This document shows, one piece after another, positions 11,874 to 22,698 of a stretch of DNA of 64,000 bases. The translations under genes were made by a program, and so were the position numbers. This stretch comes from Paragonimus westermani (lineage: Eukaryota > Platyhelminthes > Trematoda > Plagiorchiida > Troglotrematidae). Location: positions 88,828 through 152,827 of the forward strand of contig QNGE01000932.1 of assembly GCA_008508345.1 (NCBI GenBank), read 5' to 3'. The notes beneath the pieces were generated by a model that saw nothing but the letters and a program-made list of their open reading frames with translations, had not been told where the DNA came from and searched no databases. Positions within the stretch are counted from its first letter, which is position 1, and every line of letters begins with the position of its first letter.

Positions 11874-12508
11874 AGATATGCAATGTCTTAACAGTCTTAA
11901 TGTGATCTCAGTAAATCAAGGGGACATGCTTAGTTTGACGAATCTGACAAGAAAATGTTCTCACATACTGCACCTCACATCGATGAGATCAAAATCGTCT
12001 CCCCCTTCACATAAATATTTTTGCTCTCCCCAGAAGATTTCTTGCTGGAAGATAGAGTAGTGTAAATTTCCAGCACTGAGTAAGGAAAGATGAGAGGACC
12101 CAGTGGGCAGAATTCCCAAGGGTCTGTGTCCAAACTGTAACAGCCAAGGTATTAACATCTCGAAACCAACATGTGTCAAAGATAAACAAAACCTTCCATC
12201 GATCAGGCTGATTTCGTAGGTGACTGAAATAGAAAACGAAACATTAACGCCACTGTGTTAGCTCGTTTGTTCTCTCTTGTGATACCACCGGCCCAAGATT
12301 AAACAGATCACGAAAACACCATTCAGAAAAATGAGATGCACACACCTTAATTCATATAGTCACTTCCGATTCCCTTTACCCATTCCCAAACAACTATGGG
12401 GCCAATTATGAACCGAAGGATACTGTGCAATCAATAAATATTGTGACAAAAAATCATAGGTGCAAGTTAATGGCAAAAAATGACAAGCGAGACTCATAAA
12501 TAGCTTAC

Positions 12509-12733
12509 GCGAGCTGGACTTCCCATTTCATCCGCATTACGAACATCTGCTTTCTCTGCTTTCACATGAGTCGGTTTCTCCGATCTCTTTTGGCTGCGAT
12601 GAGGCGTAGGTTTACGTGACGATGGGGGTGAGGGCGTGTCTGGGATCAAATTGCCCGGTGAGATGGCCGGTGTATCGGGTATGATGGAGAAAGGCGTGTG
12701 TGGTGGGGTTTTTTGATCCAATTTCGTCTCCAA
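12509..12733 (-). CDS. RFC1: RFC1 exon, Pro/Ser/Thr-rich N-terminal region
   Basis: This exon is 225 bp, 75 codons, phase 0 at both ends. A good acceptor (TTTTTCACTCCTTTAAAG) and donor (CGC/GTAAGC) bound it. The peptide is low complexity, with KTPPHTPFSIIPDTP and NLIPDTPSPPSSRKPTPHR, then a charged stretch. It is assigned to RFC1 from its position, strand and matching phases rather than from sequence similarity, because this part of RFC1 is poorly conserved and disordered in the family. Repeated S/TP sites suggest possible phosphorylation. Confidence 0.8.
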
Positions 12734-14424
12734 CTTTAAAGGAGTGAAAAAGCAGCAAATGTTAGAATGTCGTAGGCTACTCCATAAACTGTAACAAACG
12801 TCAGCAAAGAAGTGTTTCGAATACATATATAAATGCTCTTATGCAGGGATAAAAGAATGTAACTGAAAGGTCGAATGCAAACTGTATGGAAGACGAGGTT
12901 TCGACCAGTCTAGCATATACACGATTGTTTTGGCAATCCATTCAGGCTAGCGAGTGAATAGATGGACAGCGTGAAACAGAACAACAATAAATTCTGTGGA
13001 GTCAAATGATAGCCACTGGCAAGCTATGAGGACGTTAGAAAGCAGCTCTTGACATAAGAGGTTTAAACCAATTTACCTATCCAGACCCTGCAGAGTCAGA
13101 GGATGAGGTTAGGTCGTGAATCAAAAGTGGCAATCCATCGCTTGCCACATCGCGCACATCGTGCTGAGCTCCCAGTCAACTGGTGCAAAATACGACATGT
13201 TCAATCGATTACTTGACCAAGAGATATGAAAACAGCCAGCAATGCGAGGCTGTGTTTCTCTCCCGGAGCGAGGTGCTTATGGTTAACCTGATTGTTGGCA
13301 TTAGGACAGTGAAGTTTGAGGGAATGGATTTCATTTCTTTCTTTACGTTCGTCATTTCTTGTGCTTCTTCCGCTCAAGAGTGTATGGCATCAAAGTGTTA
13401 AGATGGTTCACTAACGTGATGAAGAAGCAAAATGTAAAGAGGCGTTGAGATGCTGTGTTTGCCTATGAAAATGGGGCCTATCAAACACAAACAAACAGTG
13501 TTAGCCACTGTGTTTCAAGATTGTGTCTTCCGTAAAAACAACACACTGATCATCAGTGGAAGCATTTTGGTGCGCTGCGTATGTCCACACGAAATGGAAT
13601 GAACCGGATAGTATTCAATGAGACAGTCATGATTGAAGTAAACCATGTCCACATACGCAAGACATTCCGAGCTGCTATCAATCAGCATAACAGTCAGCCA
13701 GCACACTTTAACAACTGCTGAATCGATTGCAGTCAGATTGTTTGTGCTAACACATGAAGTGGTTGGTCCTCGTAGCTTCCCTAGCCATAGATCAGTCACA
13801 ACTGCTCTATCTCCGCACAAACACTTAGACCTGGCCGTATGACATACCATCCGGTCGACGTCCGCGCTAGTTTTAAACACGCCCATTCTGGTTTTCGCTC
13901 GTGATGTCACGTTCCCAACTATCGTCTGATAGATTGTGTGGCACGTTATGATGGAAGTTCTGTAACTGTACTAGCTCGAAAAGGAATTATCAGCTGCAGC
14001 AGTTCAACATTATTTTTGCTCGTTGATCATTGAAGTAGCCTAAATGACTCGCCGAGTAGATGTAAGCGCTGTTAGTCAGGCTGTGGACCATGTGATCTCC
14101 TGTAACATTGAGTGAAAGCGCGAACCGGAACTGTGGCGTACTGCACTTGGATGATTAACAATCTTTTCGATTAAGCCTCATCCCTGATACCTTCTTCAGC
14201 ATGTTTCCTTCATAATACTCTCAGTTGCAATTGCGGATAACAGCGTCTACTAGTATGTCTCCAGCCAAGGACTGTGTGAATCGAAAGGTCCCCAGCCCAT
14301 GATATGAGTTAACCACCATCAATCTCAGATTACTTATTGAAATTTTGAAAAGCACACGAGCACAGGGTGAAAAACAACTTGATCGGCTTTGATGATGAAT
14401 GAAAAACGACATGGGGAGACTCAC
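12734..14424. other. RFC1 intron (1.7 kb)
   Basis: This intron holds a decayed piece of a Penelope-like element on the plus strand at 13690-13885. Otherwise no coding signal is recognised. Confidence 0.6.
13690..13885 (+). pseudogene. Penelope-like element fragment, C-terminal end
   Basis: The plus-strand frame reads TTAESIAVRL followed by GPRSFPSHRSVTTAL. It lines up with ATAESIAIRL and the following SPQLPWPQINHTQ region of the Penelope-like copy at 30632-31511, which lies after the GIY-YIG endonuclease domain. DNA similarity is visible but diverged, and the endonuclease core itself is absent. This is a short dead remnant. Confidence 0.6.
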
Positions 14425-14531
14425 TGAATTGTTCTTTGGCTTCGAACCACAAAAGAACTCATCCACAGATATTTCTGTACGTTTCGGAGTTTTAACATCA
14501 GCTTTAGATGTCTTTGGGCTAAAATACCTTT
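14425..14531 (-). CDS. RFC1: RFC1 exon, N-terminal region
   Basis: The frame contains ERYFSPK and, further on, EISVDEFFCGSKPKNN. These resemble the aromatic YF and DYFG motifs of the RFC1 N-terminus. The donor is clear (AATTCA/GTGAGT, phase 0) and matches the next exon. The start is less certain. The acceptor ATTAG before 14531 is the only AG that restores the frame left by the upstream exon, giving 2 + 35 codons, but it lacks a pyrimidine tract. The frame is open further upstream, so a longer exon with another partner is possible. Confidence 0.7.
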
Positions 14532-14697
14532 CTAATGTGCTGCTCCCACTTTTGTGTTTTTGTATATCCGTCTTACTTAATGCCACATTTTGAAGAGATT
14601 GGAGTAAGCTGAGTTGAACCCTATCGCGACCATCAGTGGAGCTCTCAACAACTATTAAAGACAAACGAGTTGCTGTGAACTTTACCAGAATACTCAC

Positions 14698-14778
14698 CAT
14701 CAGATTTTTCTTTTCGTTTCTGACGTTTCGAAGAACTTTTCGACACAATGCCTTCCTTCTTGGTTTCAAAATCAGAGT
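14698..14778 (-). CDS. RFC1: RFC1 exon, acidic-to-basic N-terminal segment
   Basis: This 81-bp exon encodes SDFETKKEGIVSK and a lysine/arginine-rich run (KRQKRKEKSD) that could serve as a nuclear localisation signal. The acceptor ends TTTTGATAG and the donor is GATG/GTGAGT. With the preceding exon it forms an SESDSDSDFE acidic run, comparable to the DSDSESE run in the same place in animal RFC1. Both phases (1 and 1) fit. Confidence 0.85.
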
Positions 14779-14810
14779 CTATCAAAATAAGCCTCAGTAA
14801 CACGACATAC

Positions 14811-14856
14811 CAGAATCTGATTCGCTAAAAACAACCTTGCGTTTCATACCGACTGC
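14811..14856 (-). CDS. RFC1: RFC1 exon, KRKVVFSESDS segment
   Basis: This small exon (46 bp) encodes AVGMKRKVVFSESDS. It corresponds to the KKKRIIYDSDSE segment of vertebrate RFC1. A good acceptor (TTCTGATACAG) precedes it and the donor is TCTG/GTATGT. The following intron is only 32 bp, a size typical of the first introns in fluke genes. Met at 14847 could in principle be a start, but the family usually has about 50 more residues with a DIRKFF-like PCNA-binding motif upstream. I could not find that exon in the window. Confidence 0.8.
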
Positions 14857-16099
14857 CTGTATCAGAATTGACCAGAAAACAAACAAGCGCACGAACAGAC
14901 TGAAACGAAGGAAATGGGGAATATCACCATATGGAAAACTGGCGAGGGTTGGTTGGAAGGATCCGGAACTATCATGCACGTGTCCCCAAGTGCTGAATCT
15001 CGCGGATAATGTGATGTATGACCACAAATCCATTGGTTGTGTAGAAGCTGGTTGCTACCAGTAGTCAAATTCATGTCTTGTTTAAAATATCGCACACTGA
15101 CGTTGGCTTACGTGCATCCAAATAAGGTGGAGTTACATTGAATAAAAAGATAAAGAAATAATCATTCGAAGTGTTAAGGTTTTTAGAGCAACTGAGCGTC
15201 GTAGGCTGAGGAAATCTACGGTAAAGTAATAATGGCTAACAATCAACGGATGTACAGGTAATAAATATGACGAGACAACAACAGCGGTATTCTCGGCTTT
15301 CAGCCGTACCCAAGGGTAACATGGCTAGAGGTGCCATGATCCCAATAGGAGTCTAGGAAGTAGCAGAGCAATAACTAGACACGTAGATACGAATAAATTG
15401 GGAAAATGAGAATTTATCTTTAAAAAAAGCCAATAACTCCATGCAACACATTCTCACATTCGATAACATTTCCAATCACCATACTCCCAAGATGGACAAA
15501 CGGCATTTGAAAACTGTCTGGCAGGGAGGCGAAGGCTTGCATAACCCGTAATCATGTCATCGCCCAGCTGCCTAGCTATCATCAGCCATGCTGAATAATA
15601 CGAGGTACAGCAAACGCTCCGCCGGCATGTGGAATACACGGCCCAACCAGCGAACACTGCACTTTCGTTACCGCTGTTATCGGTTGCGAACTTGCACGTT
15701 TCCCAAACACGCGCCGACAGACTGTCGCGTCAGATACAGCCAACCTATCCAATACAGGCTAACTGGTGGTGATAATGAGGGTTGGATACCCAGACTCTAT
15801 ATGTACTTTTTACGCGGATGGGTCAGATTTCACTCGAAGAACAAAATTGGGCGCAAATACGCGATGTAAAAACCTACCTACCTACCGTTGTGGTTCCGCA
15901 GACACTGAGGATTAATAAATGCACTGTATGCATTCGTCATCCTCGTGGACGCATCGTCAGTAGTATTACACGTTAATGAGATAACGTAAATCAGGTAGGT
16001 AAAGTGATTAGGTGTCTCGAACGATGTGCCTACGATAGCAAACACTAGGTCGACGCAAATTCAATCTCATAACATGACGTTGCAGTATGAAGGTGTAAA
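14857..16099. other. No gene recognised upstream of the RFC1 exons
   Basis: The first RFC1 exon with its DIRKFF-like motif would be expected on the minus strand here or further right, but I did not find it. Several 60-90 codon frames occur on both strands without splice support or family resemblance. The left end of the RTE-like fragment may begin just below 16,100. Confidence 0.4.
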
Positions 16100-16750
16100 C
16101 TGCAATCATACAGGCCAATCATATCGGTTCAGCAAGGTTGGCGTTTTCCGCAGAGGAACTGAATAAGCTAATATCATCCACGCACTCGCCGTCAGCCAAA
16201 GTACTACCTGTTTGTAGCTTACCTCCGAGTGCTCCCTACAGAATACCGTCAGTCACACAGTTGAAGAAAAAAGGGAGACAACACTATCCCGCAAAATATC
16301 ACCTGAAGTGAAAAACGCACTAAATGGCGCCATTTGTCAACAACAGGGTACCCAACGACTTCAACAAAGTGACACTACACCGAGACGTATGCACTCCAAA
16401 GACCATGCTACACAACCGAATCAAATGCAGTTTTTGTCTAAAAACCCCTACAGTTGGTTAGGAAAGAAAGTGCTGATGTCCCAGCATTTGCCACAAGGTG
16501 ATGCTATGATCGAGACACCTGCGACCAGGATGGAAACTTGCATGTTATCCTGTCTGGTTTTCTGCTTCAAAAGAGGCCGTAATCTGAGACCCGTGAGAAT
16601 CTTGGTTGCGATAAAGACAAGGTTAACACCTTTGTGGTTGTTACATGATCTCGAACCCTCTCCAAAAATGGAGTTGACTGTTGATGAACCCCAATCGCGA
16701 GGGGCCTCATCGATCTTCAATACGGAACGAAGTGTGGCCGGCAAAAATGT
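16100..16750 (-). pseudogene. RTE-like LINE reverse transcriptase fragment
   Basis: The minus-strand frame carries EAPRDWGSSTVNSIF and SRSCNNHKGVNL, the conserved opening of RTE-type reverse transcriptase (usually P-DW--S---P-FKKG-R--C-N-RGI-L). Downstream in the same orientation are LPFFFNCVTDGIL and, near 16,180, ECVDDISLFSSSA, the degenerate F/YADD catalytic box with V in place of A. Several frameshifts and stops separate these blocks. The endonuclease domain is absent on this strand. Confidence 0.75.
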
Positions 16751-17096
16751 AAACCTCTAATCCCTAACTACAAAGGGAGTCAAAGAAAGAAGGCCCGGAT
16801 GTGGAGCCTTATTGTGGTTCAACAATTTGAGCCCCAGTCATTTCGGTTGTCAAATGATAGTCGGCGATGTCTTAGCAAATTGTAATGCTTTCATCGTCCA
16901 TAGCTGAATGAACTGGCTCAGATCCGTTGAACTGTTTCTCAAAACCTTCAACCCATCTGTCAAGTCGCTGCGACAAGCTGACAAATTCGTGAGTCACCAC
17001 CTCCACATATAATCTCACTAACACATTGCCGACATACACTATAGCACAGAATCAAAGAAAACAACGCCCGACTATTCCGCGTAAAAATGCCTTATC

Positions 17097-17295
17097 GTCA
17101 TCATCATAGACAGAAATACATAAGTGGTTCATACTGATGCATAAGTACCACAAAACCACGAAGAAGAAAAGCAAACTCCGTATACGAAGAGAGAAGGCAA
17201 AGGAGACGGGAAGGGACCTAACTAATAAAAAATAGCAACACCTATACTCAAACGTTCAACATCAAAGTGCCTACACCTTGCAAACAAACAATCGG
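17097..17295 (+). repeat. Dispersed repeat family R2, copy 2
   Basis: Same orientation as copies at 4748 and 21206. It starts GTCATCATCATAGACAGAAA and ends GTGCCTACACCTTGCAAAC. This is the most diverged of the three. Confidence 0.75.
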
Positions 17296-17689
17296 CTCGC
17301 TCGAAGATGTAAGATTCACGGTTCCTACGCAGACACTTCGTAAGTTTGCATTTCGGCTCACAGTAGTCTTTGTCGTGTTCGGAGTCAGGGGGAATCGGCC
17401 GAAGTTGGTCATCAACTCTACTGGATCCGCAGAATTTCACTTTTCTATCACGTATGCAGCGTTCCGTTGGAACAGACCTCTTCTTAAGAAGCTGGCGCAA
17501 TTGTTGATATTTATACCCGACATTCGATTGAACCACTACACTGTTGTGATCCGGGAAGTTTATCTGTCAGTGCTGTCTTCTAAGCGTTTCGTATGCCCTC
17601 ATCGTTCGACATCCACGTACACATAGGGTCTCGGCGAGTAGATGGTGTCCAAAAATCAAAATAGCAGTAACATTGTAAATATGAAAACA

Positions 17690-18212
17690 GTTCTGTGTAC
17701 TTCAGAGCTTGTATCCCTGTTCCCCATCGTTCCTGCACGATCAGTAATGCAACACACAACCCTGTCTGTAATTGCTTTCCGTCTGGTAGCTTCTTTCAGG
17801 CTGAAACGTGGGTCCGTCATAACCATTTTGATTGGAGATGTGAACGTCTATGCCAGAAGTTTCGGCGGGGCTGAGTCACGGTTAAGTGGATAATATCATA
17901 TAGCTCCGATAATGAGTATTAGTTTTAGAAATCATTAATGTCTCCGAATCAAACTTGTTCTCGGACCACATAACCGCTAGTTATAGGTGGCGTGGCTCCA
18001 ACCACAGCCGTCGTTGTTACCGGAGCATACACTCGGAATCAAATCATGTATTGGTACGCTGTCGTTTTGTTCTTACTTTTTGGGGAAAACGACCCTTACA
18101 GTTGGCTGTTGAGTACAGATGTCAAACTAGCCTAGAATGTATACCGAGCAGTTCTAACCCCAAAATTACAACAGATGTTGAACCCGAATCTCATAGGTCA
18201 TTCGTGAAGTAG
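17690..18212 (+). pseudogene. RTE-like LINE endonuclease fragment
   Basis: Two plus-strand frames separated by frameshifts hold the end of an apurinic-type endonuclease domain. VITILIGDVNVYA matches the GD-NA catalytic box. SYRWRGSNHSRRCY and SNHVLVRCRF match the final RWR and SDH-LV boxes, with the catalytic SDH altered to SNH. It lies head to head with the RT fragment at 16.1-16.75 kb, so the two belong to different insertions or to a rearranged one. Confidence 0.7.
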
Positions 18213-18704
18213 GTAACATGGCATGCGGCATTGTAGTTCGTGGGTTAAACAAACACTGAATCTCGGAGAAGTCCCAGAGTTACCAAATGTCTGACGGAAT
18301 ATTTCTCATGATAGTTCGTAAAACTGTGAGAAGCTAGGGCTTAGCCTGATTGCTGACCGTAACACTTGGCCAAACGAAGAAGTTAATGGGGTGGAAACCG
18401 CGTTTGTTTCGTAGAATAATAGCAGGTTTCTCAAGCTTATGCGTACTACTGAAGCACGGCACTCGCTTGTCAGTGAAGCTACCGACGAGGCAGACGACAC
18501 ACTCGCCCATAAATCCAGAAAATTAGACCGCCGAGTAGAACACCCAGAGGGCCAATTTGGCTAGCCTCCTGCTTCTGCTGTATTACCAAGACAAACTTAC
18601 AAAGTCTTTAGACTCAGAAAATCCAATAAAAGTGAAACCTACCATCGTGTTTTGACCTTAAAAGCAATAGGACTGCTAGAGTAGATGAACCCGTGTCAGC
18701 ACTT

Positions 18705-19620
18705 CTAAAAAAAACTAGGGGGACATTTGTACAGGCCTTGGTCCAGTTGTTTTAACTTGTGTGGATGGCTAAGATATTTCTCAGGCAAGAAGTGTTCAGT
18801 TTTAAAACGGTGTAACTCAAAGGGGTATGGGTTCAGCGCTGATAGTCTAGCTTTATGTCCTAAAAGCCTTGAACGGCCTTGGTGGCATACTTCTGCACCC
18901 TCTTTGTCCTTTGTCCTTCGGAAGAAAAGGTGACTAAACCACACTTCCATTCCCAAAGTGTGAACAAATAAACCTGTTGTTTAGTAGTGTGAAGTAATGA
19001 ACATCCAACTGGTCAAAAGTCTTTTAAGCAGTGTCAGTGTATTAACAGCTTTTTTGCTTTCACTGTGACGTCATGCGGGTTCGAAAGAATGTGAGAAACC
19101 AACGTGTCGAATACTTTCTCGGCTAGGACTATCTGGAGAAGTATGCGGGCAAGATGGTGGATGGTTTTTTTTAGTGGCGGGTGTGCAAAACCTTGGGATT
19201 TCCAACGTTAGAAACAAGTTTATTCACGTGAGACTAATCGATCGCTGAATCAATCAGTTAGTAACGGAAATAGGAAGCAGCAACTTTTGAGAGCTCCGTA
19301 TCTCGATGCGCAGGATCAGAGAGACACATGTGATGATGCCGAAATGTGAAAAACAGGCTTTGTATCTGAGTTACTAAACTAAAAAGAGTTGGAAGAGAAA
19401 ATATGCACCAGAAAAGCATTCTATGCCTTAAAAGCACACAGTGAAGAAAGGCCATGTGCACACTTCCGTCGGTTGTGTTGTATCTCGAAATTGATAGGGT
19501 TGTCTTTCTAACTGCCCGTACTTGTCATGCAGACTGTTGAGGTCATTCTGTAGGATGGCTGACATCATCTGCAAACAACAGTTCAGTTATCGAAATGGGG
19601 AATAAGATCGAATCAAAAAG
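18705..19620 (-). pseudogene. CR1-like LINE fragment (RT catalytic box to C-terminus)
   Basis: On the minus strand, ITELLFADDVS near 19,570 is an intact F-ADD reverse transcriptase box. At 18705-18956 a frame with HKARLSALNPYPFELHRFK matches the C-terminal end of CR1/jockey-like polyproteins. Spacing between them fits the family. The stretch between is frameshifted and partly missing. Confidence 0.6.
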
Positions 19621-21205
19621 AGCCACAGTTATGGACACATGGCTTGGACACGTGGACGTAGTAAAATATATGAGGTGACCTAGGTCAGTTATATGTCTAA
19701 ACATGAAATGATTCTATTTGCACTGCCCAAAATATGCATTGTACTTCATTACATTCGAATATGGGTCATTCCTGTGATGTACTTTCTCCAAAACTATCAA
19801 GTGCTTTTTTAACAAACGTGCTAATACTTCGCGTTAGTAGAGTCTTTTGTGAGTTGTTGAAAAGACAATGAGTGAAACAGTAGCAGATTTCTACACGACC
19901 TGAGAAATGCATACGGTCTCTTGGCAACCCTACTGAACGCCCAATGAACCCTACCATGGACCATGTGATCTGAGCCTATGCCCTCGGGGAATACCGCTGT
20001 TCAGTTCAATTCACAAGATGTCAGCTAGTAGCTTGATAGTCCAGTTTCACAAGCTGGTAGGCGAATGCTTCGCGTGCCTTGACTGGTACGGTAGGGAGGA
20101 GAGGCGAAACGAAGTCACATGTGGGAAAGCCAAGTTAATATACATCATAATCCGCAAACGTGGAATTTCTGACTTGAATATCAGCGACGGAAGAAGAACC
20201 GCCCGTAAACAGTTAAGAATGCAATGAGTGCGTTTGTCAGTTGACAAGCTGAATTCAGAATCATGGTAAGCAAGCGGTCTCATATAAGCACACACACACA
20301 AGAAACTAAGAAATACGCACACAGTTTTATACATTACACTCATACATAAATACGACGCTTCTGTAACTCCCCGATCGTTTGATGCGAGAAGAAACAACAG
20401 TGTACAGCCTGCACAACAAAAACGGGGTCTGCAAACTGTTCACGTGCATCATGACTAACTTATAATTCGTAACTCGGATGAACTTTTAATAGCGCACCTA
20501 CTCCCATTTGACAACTATCTACGATAACTTCGAAAAAATCGTTAAAACCAAAGTTTGCGGAGAAGGAGAATGGGATACACACAGAGATTCGGAGAAATTA
20601 CAGAACCAGGACATTGGTTCGGGATGACACACTACCAGAAACCTCCGATTAATAAATGGAGACCGTTGTGCTCACTACCACTGAGGTATTCCAATGTGTA
20701 CTGATGAGCAATACGTGGTTCCCGAAATGAAGGCATGCGTTCGTCTTTTTATTTCCAATTTTCTTCGCTGTATACATAGGTTTTCGATGCCACTATCTCT
20801 GACCGAAGGTATCTTTCTGAAACCTGTTTATTGTGGACCTTTTCTAGTCAAGCGACCATATATAATGCATAGTCAGATATTAGGGGTAGTGATTTATTTG
20901 TTGCAGAGAAATATCTGTTTTCGCGTTGTGTCCGCTATTAAGCCATCCCTAGAGAACGATCATGAGCTACCATGATATGAAGAAATTTAAAAAAAAAATA
21001 TGAATAATGATCAAAAACTGAGGATAACATTAAGCGGAAAAGAATAAGACCCGTAATTTCATTGTGAATGTGGTTACAAGTACATGGCTACAATTGATTA
21101 TGACAGCGCATAATAAATCACGTCAATCTACCGCCAGTGTGCCCGCAGAGACAAGAGTAGAATTACAAACTCTTTTCGACACAAACTTTTTAACACGCTG
21201 CATAC
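19621..21205. other. No feature recognised
   Basis: A short (CA)n tract lies near 20,290. Open frames here (for example 20047-20397 minus and 20694-20975 plus) have no motif, no splice support and no resemblance to the neighbouring repeats. Confidence 0.4.
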
Positions 21206-21412
21206 CGATCATCATCAACATCATAGACAACAATACATCAGTGGTTCACATCAATGCCTAACTGCCACACAACCATGAGGAAAAAGCAAACCCTGCATAG
21301 GAAGAGAAGGAAAAAAGAACGAGACGGGAAGGGACCTAACTACTGAAAATAACTACGTCTATATTCAAACATTCAAAATCAAGGTGCCTACACCTTGCAA
21401 ACAAACAACGTT
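21206..21412 (+). repeat. Dispersed repeat family R2, copy 3
   Basis: Closest to copy 1. It has the same CATCATAGACAACAATACAT start, the GAGACGGGAAGGGACCTA block and the GTGCCTACACCTTGCAAAC end. Confidence 0.8.
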
Positions 21413-21701
21413 GCATACCCAACAATGTTGTGCAGTTCCATTTAATAACTCACATTTACTAAAGAAAGTTTCTTAACAGTTATGATACAGTAAACAAGAG
21501 AAATAAGAAAAAACGCACGCACCTACACCGTCCACACAGAGGACACGTTCGAATGGACTTACATACACAGGAGAATTGGACAGCTTGTGAAGTGAATACT
21601 AGGTCGGAAAACACCAGGTTCAATACCTAATTTAGTTTGAGTCCAAACACTTCGTCTGTTAAGGTTTCGAGGACCTACTGGGAAGCTTGTTTCACAAGAC
21701 A

Positions 21702-22660
21702 TTAACCTGAGGAAGAAAAGTGAAGCACAGGCCCCTTACTGGCTCTTGGGTCGTGAATCCCCGTATGGTGCCCCCTCAGACAGGACATTCGCATTGGTTG
21801 AAAGAAGGTAATAGGTGACACATCAGTAAAACCCACTAGGACCCTGAAAATTTCTATCAATTCTCCAAGGATCCTTCTTTCGAAGCATAACAGGTTGAAG
21901 GAGTTCAGCTTATTGATATAATTTAAGGGCTTCATGCCTCGGATCAATCCAGTAGTCAACGTATACACGCTTCCGATACATCGTTTGTCTACCCGTAGGC
22001 TTTTATTCCAGATCTGGATAAAATACTTAGAATGAGGCCTGATGAACGCTCTGTATAGCGGTAGCAACACTCCGGCTCTTCGAAAGGGATGTTCCTCATA
22101 AGTGAACTTCTTGTCTTTCTTGTCACTGAAGCGCGATGTGCTGCGGATTTAAAACCCCTCTGGATCTGAACCCTGAGACCTCTAACTTCAGCAACCTGCG
22201 TTGGTCCGTTAAGAATACTCACAGTGCGCACTTGTCATAATCTTTGGTGAGACTACCATTTTTCTGGATTGAAAGGTGAGTCTCACTTAAATGACCAGTC
22301 GAAAGGTTTCACTAGTGCAGACTGTATGACATCAGGATTTGGATTTCAAAGGATTTTTCAAATCGTCAGCAAACACAATAAGGGGGTTATAGAGAAATCG
22401 GTGTCACTGACAAATTAAGAAAAGCAAAGTTATCAGAACCGACCCTTGTAGGACTTCGCCGAACACTCTATGGGCTAGACCTCCTAATGGTAGCTTTAAA
22501 AATTCGCAAGCCATCCGGCTATAACTGGTACTGTTCGACGATGCTTTAGTTACATTAGCAGCAAGCGACGATTTGCTGTAACTGCTTCATTAAAGTCTAA
22601 AAAACACTTCTACAAGTTCTTCGTTGATCAACCGTTGTATTGTGTTGTTCAAGAAACACA
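21702..22660 (-). pseudogene. CR1-like LINE fragment
   Basis: Minus-strand frames show, in order, EVLQGSVLITLLFLI and PLIVFADDLK (the RT QGS and catalytic F-ADD boxes, about 22,350-22,460), then LYRAFIRPHSKYFIQIWN and NSFNLLCFERRILGELIEIF (C-terminal end, 21,702-22,070). Three frames are used, so the copy is dead. The endonuclease and N-terminal RT are missing. Confidence 0.8.
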
Positions 22661-22698
22661 AGTTGGACAGACAAGACCTCTTCTTTATGAATTCATGT

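Larger units (their letters stand above)
7886..12508. other. RFC1 intron (about 4.6 kb)
   Basis: It contains an inverted pair of SINE-like repeats (8796-9280) and a 52-bp scrap of the same family (11822-11873). A region at 10.04-10.75 kb is open on both strands (159 codons on minus, overlapping 84- and 83-codon frames on plus) but resembles nothing I recognise. The remaining sequence shows no gene signal. Confidence 0.6.

Noticed and set aside
16308..16760. 150-codon plus-strand frame
   Set aside because: It is the antisense of the RTE-like RT fragment on the minus strand.
17222..17536. 104-codon minus-strand frame partly over repeat R2
   Set aside because: Its end lies inside R2, and the other R2 copies do not keep the frame.
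20694..20740. CTGATGAG followed by CCCGAAATGA, resembling the core of a hammerhead ribozyme
   Set aside because: The intervening bases do not form a stem II, and flanking stems I and III do not pair.
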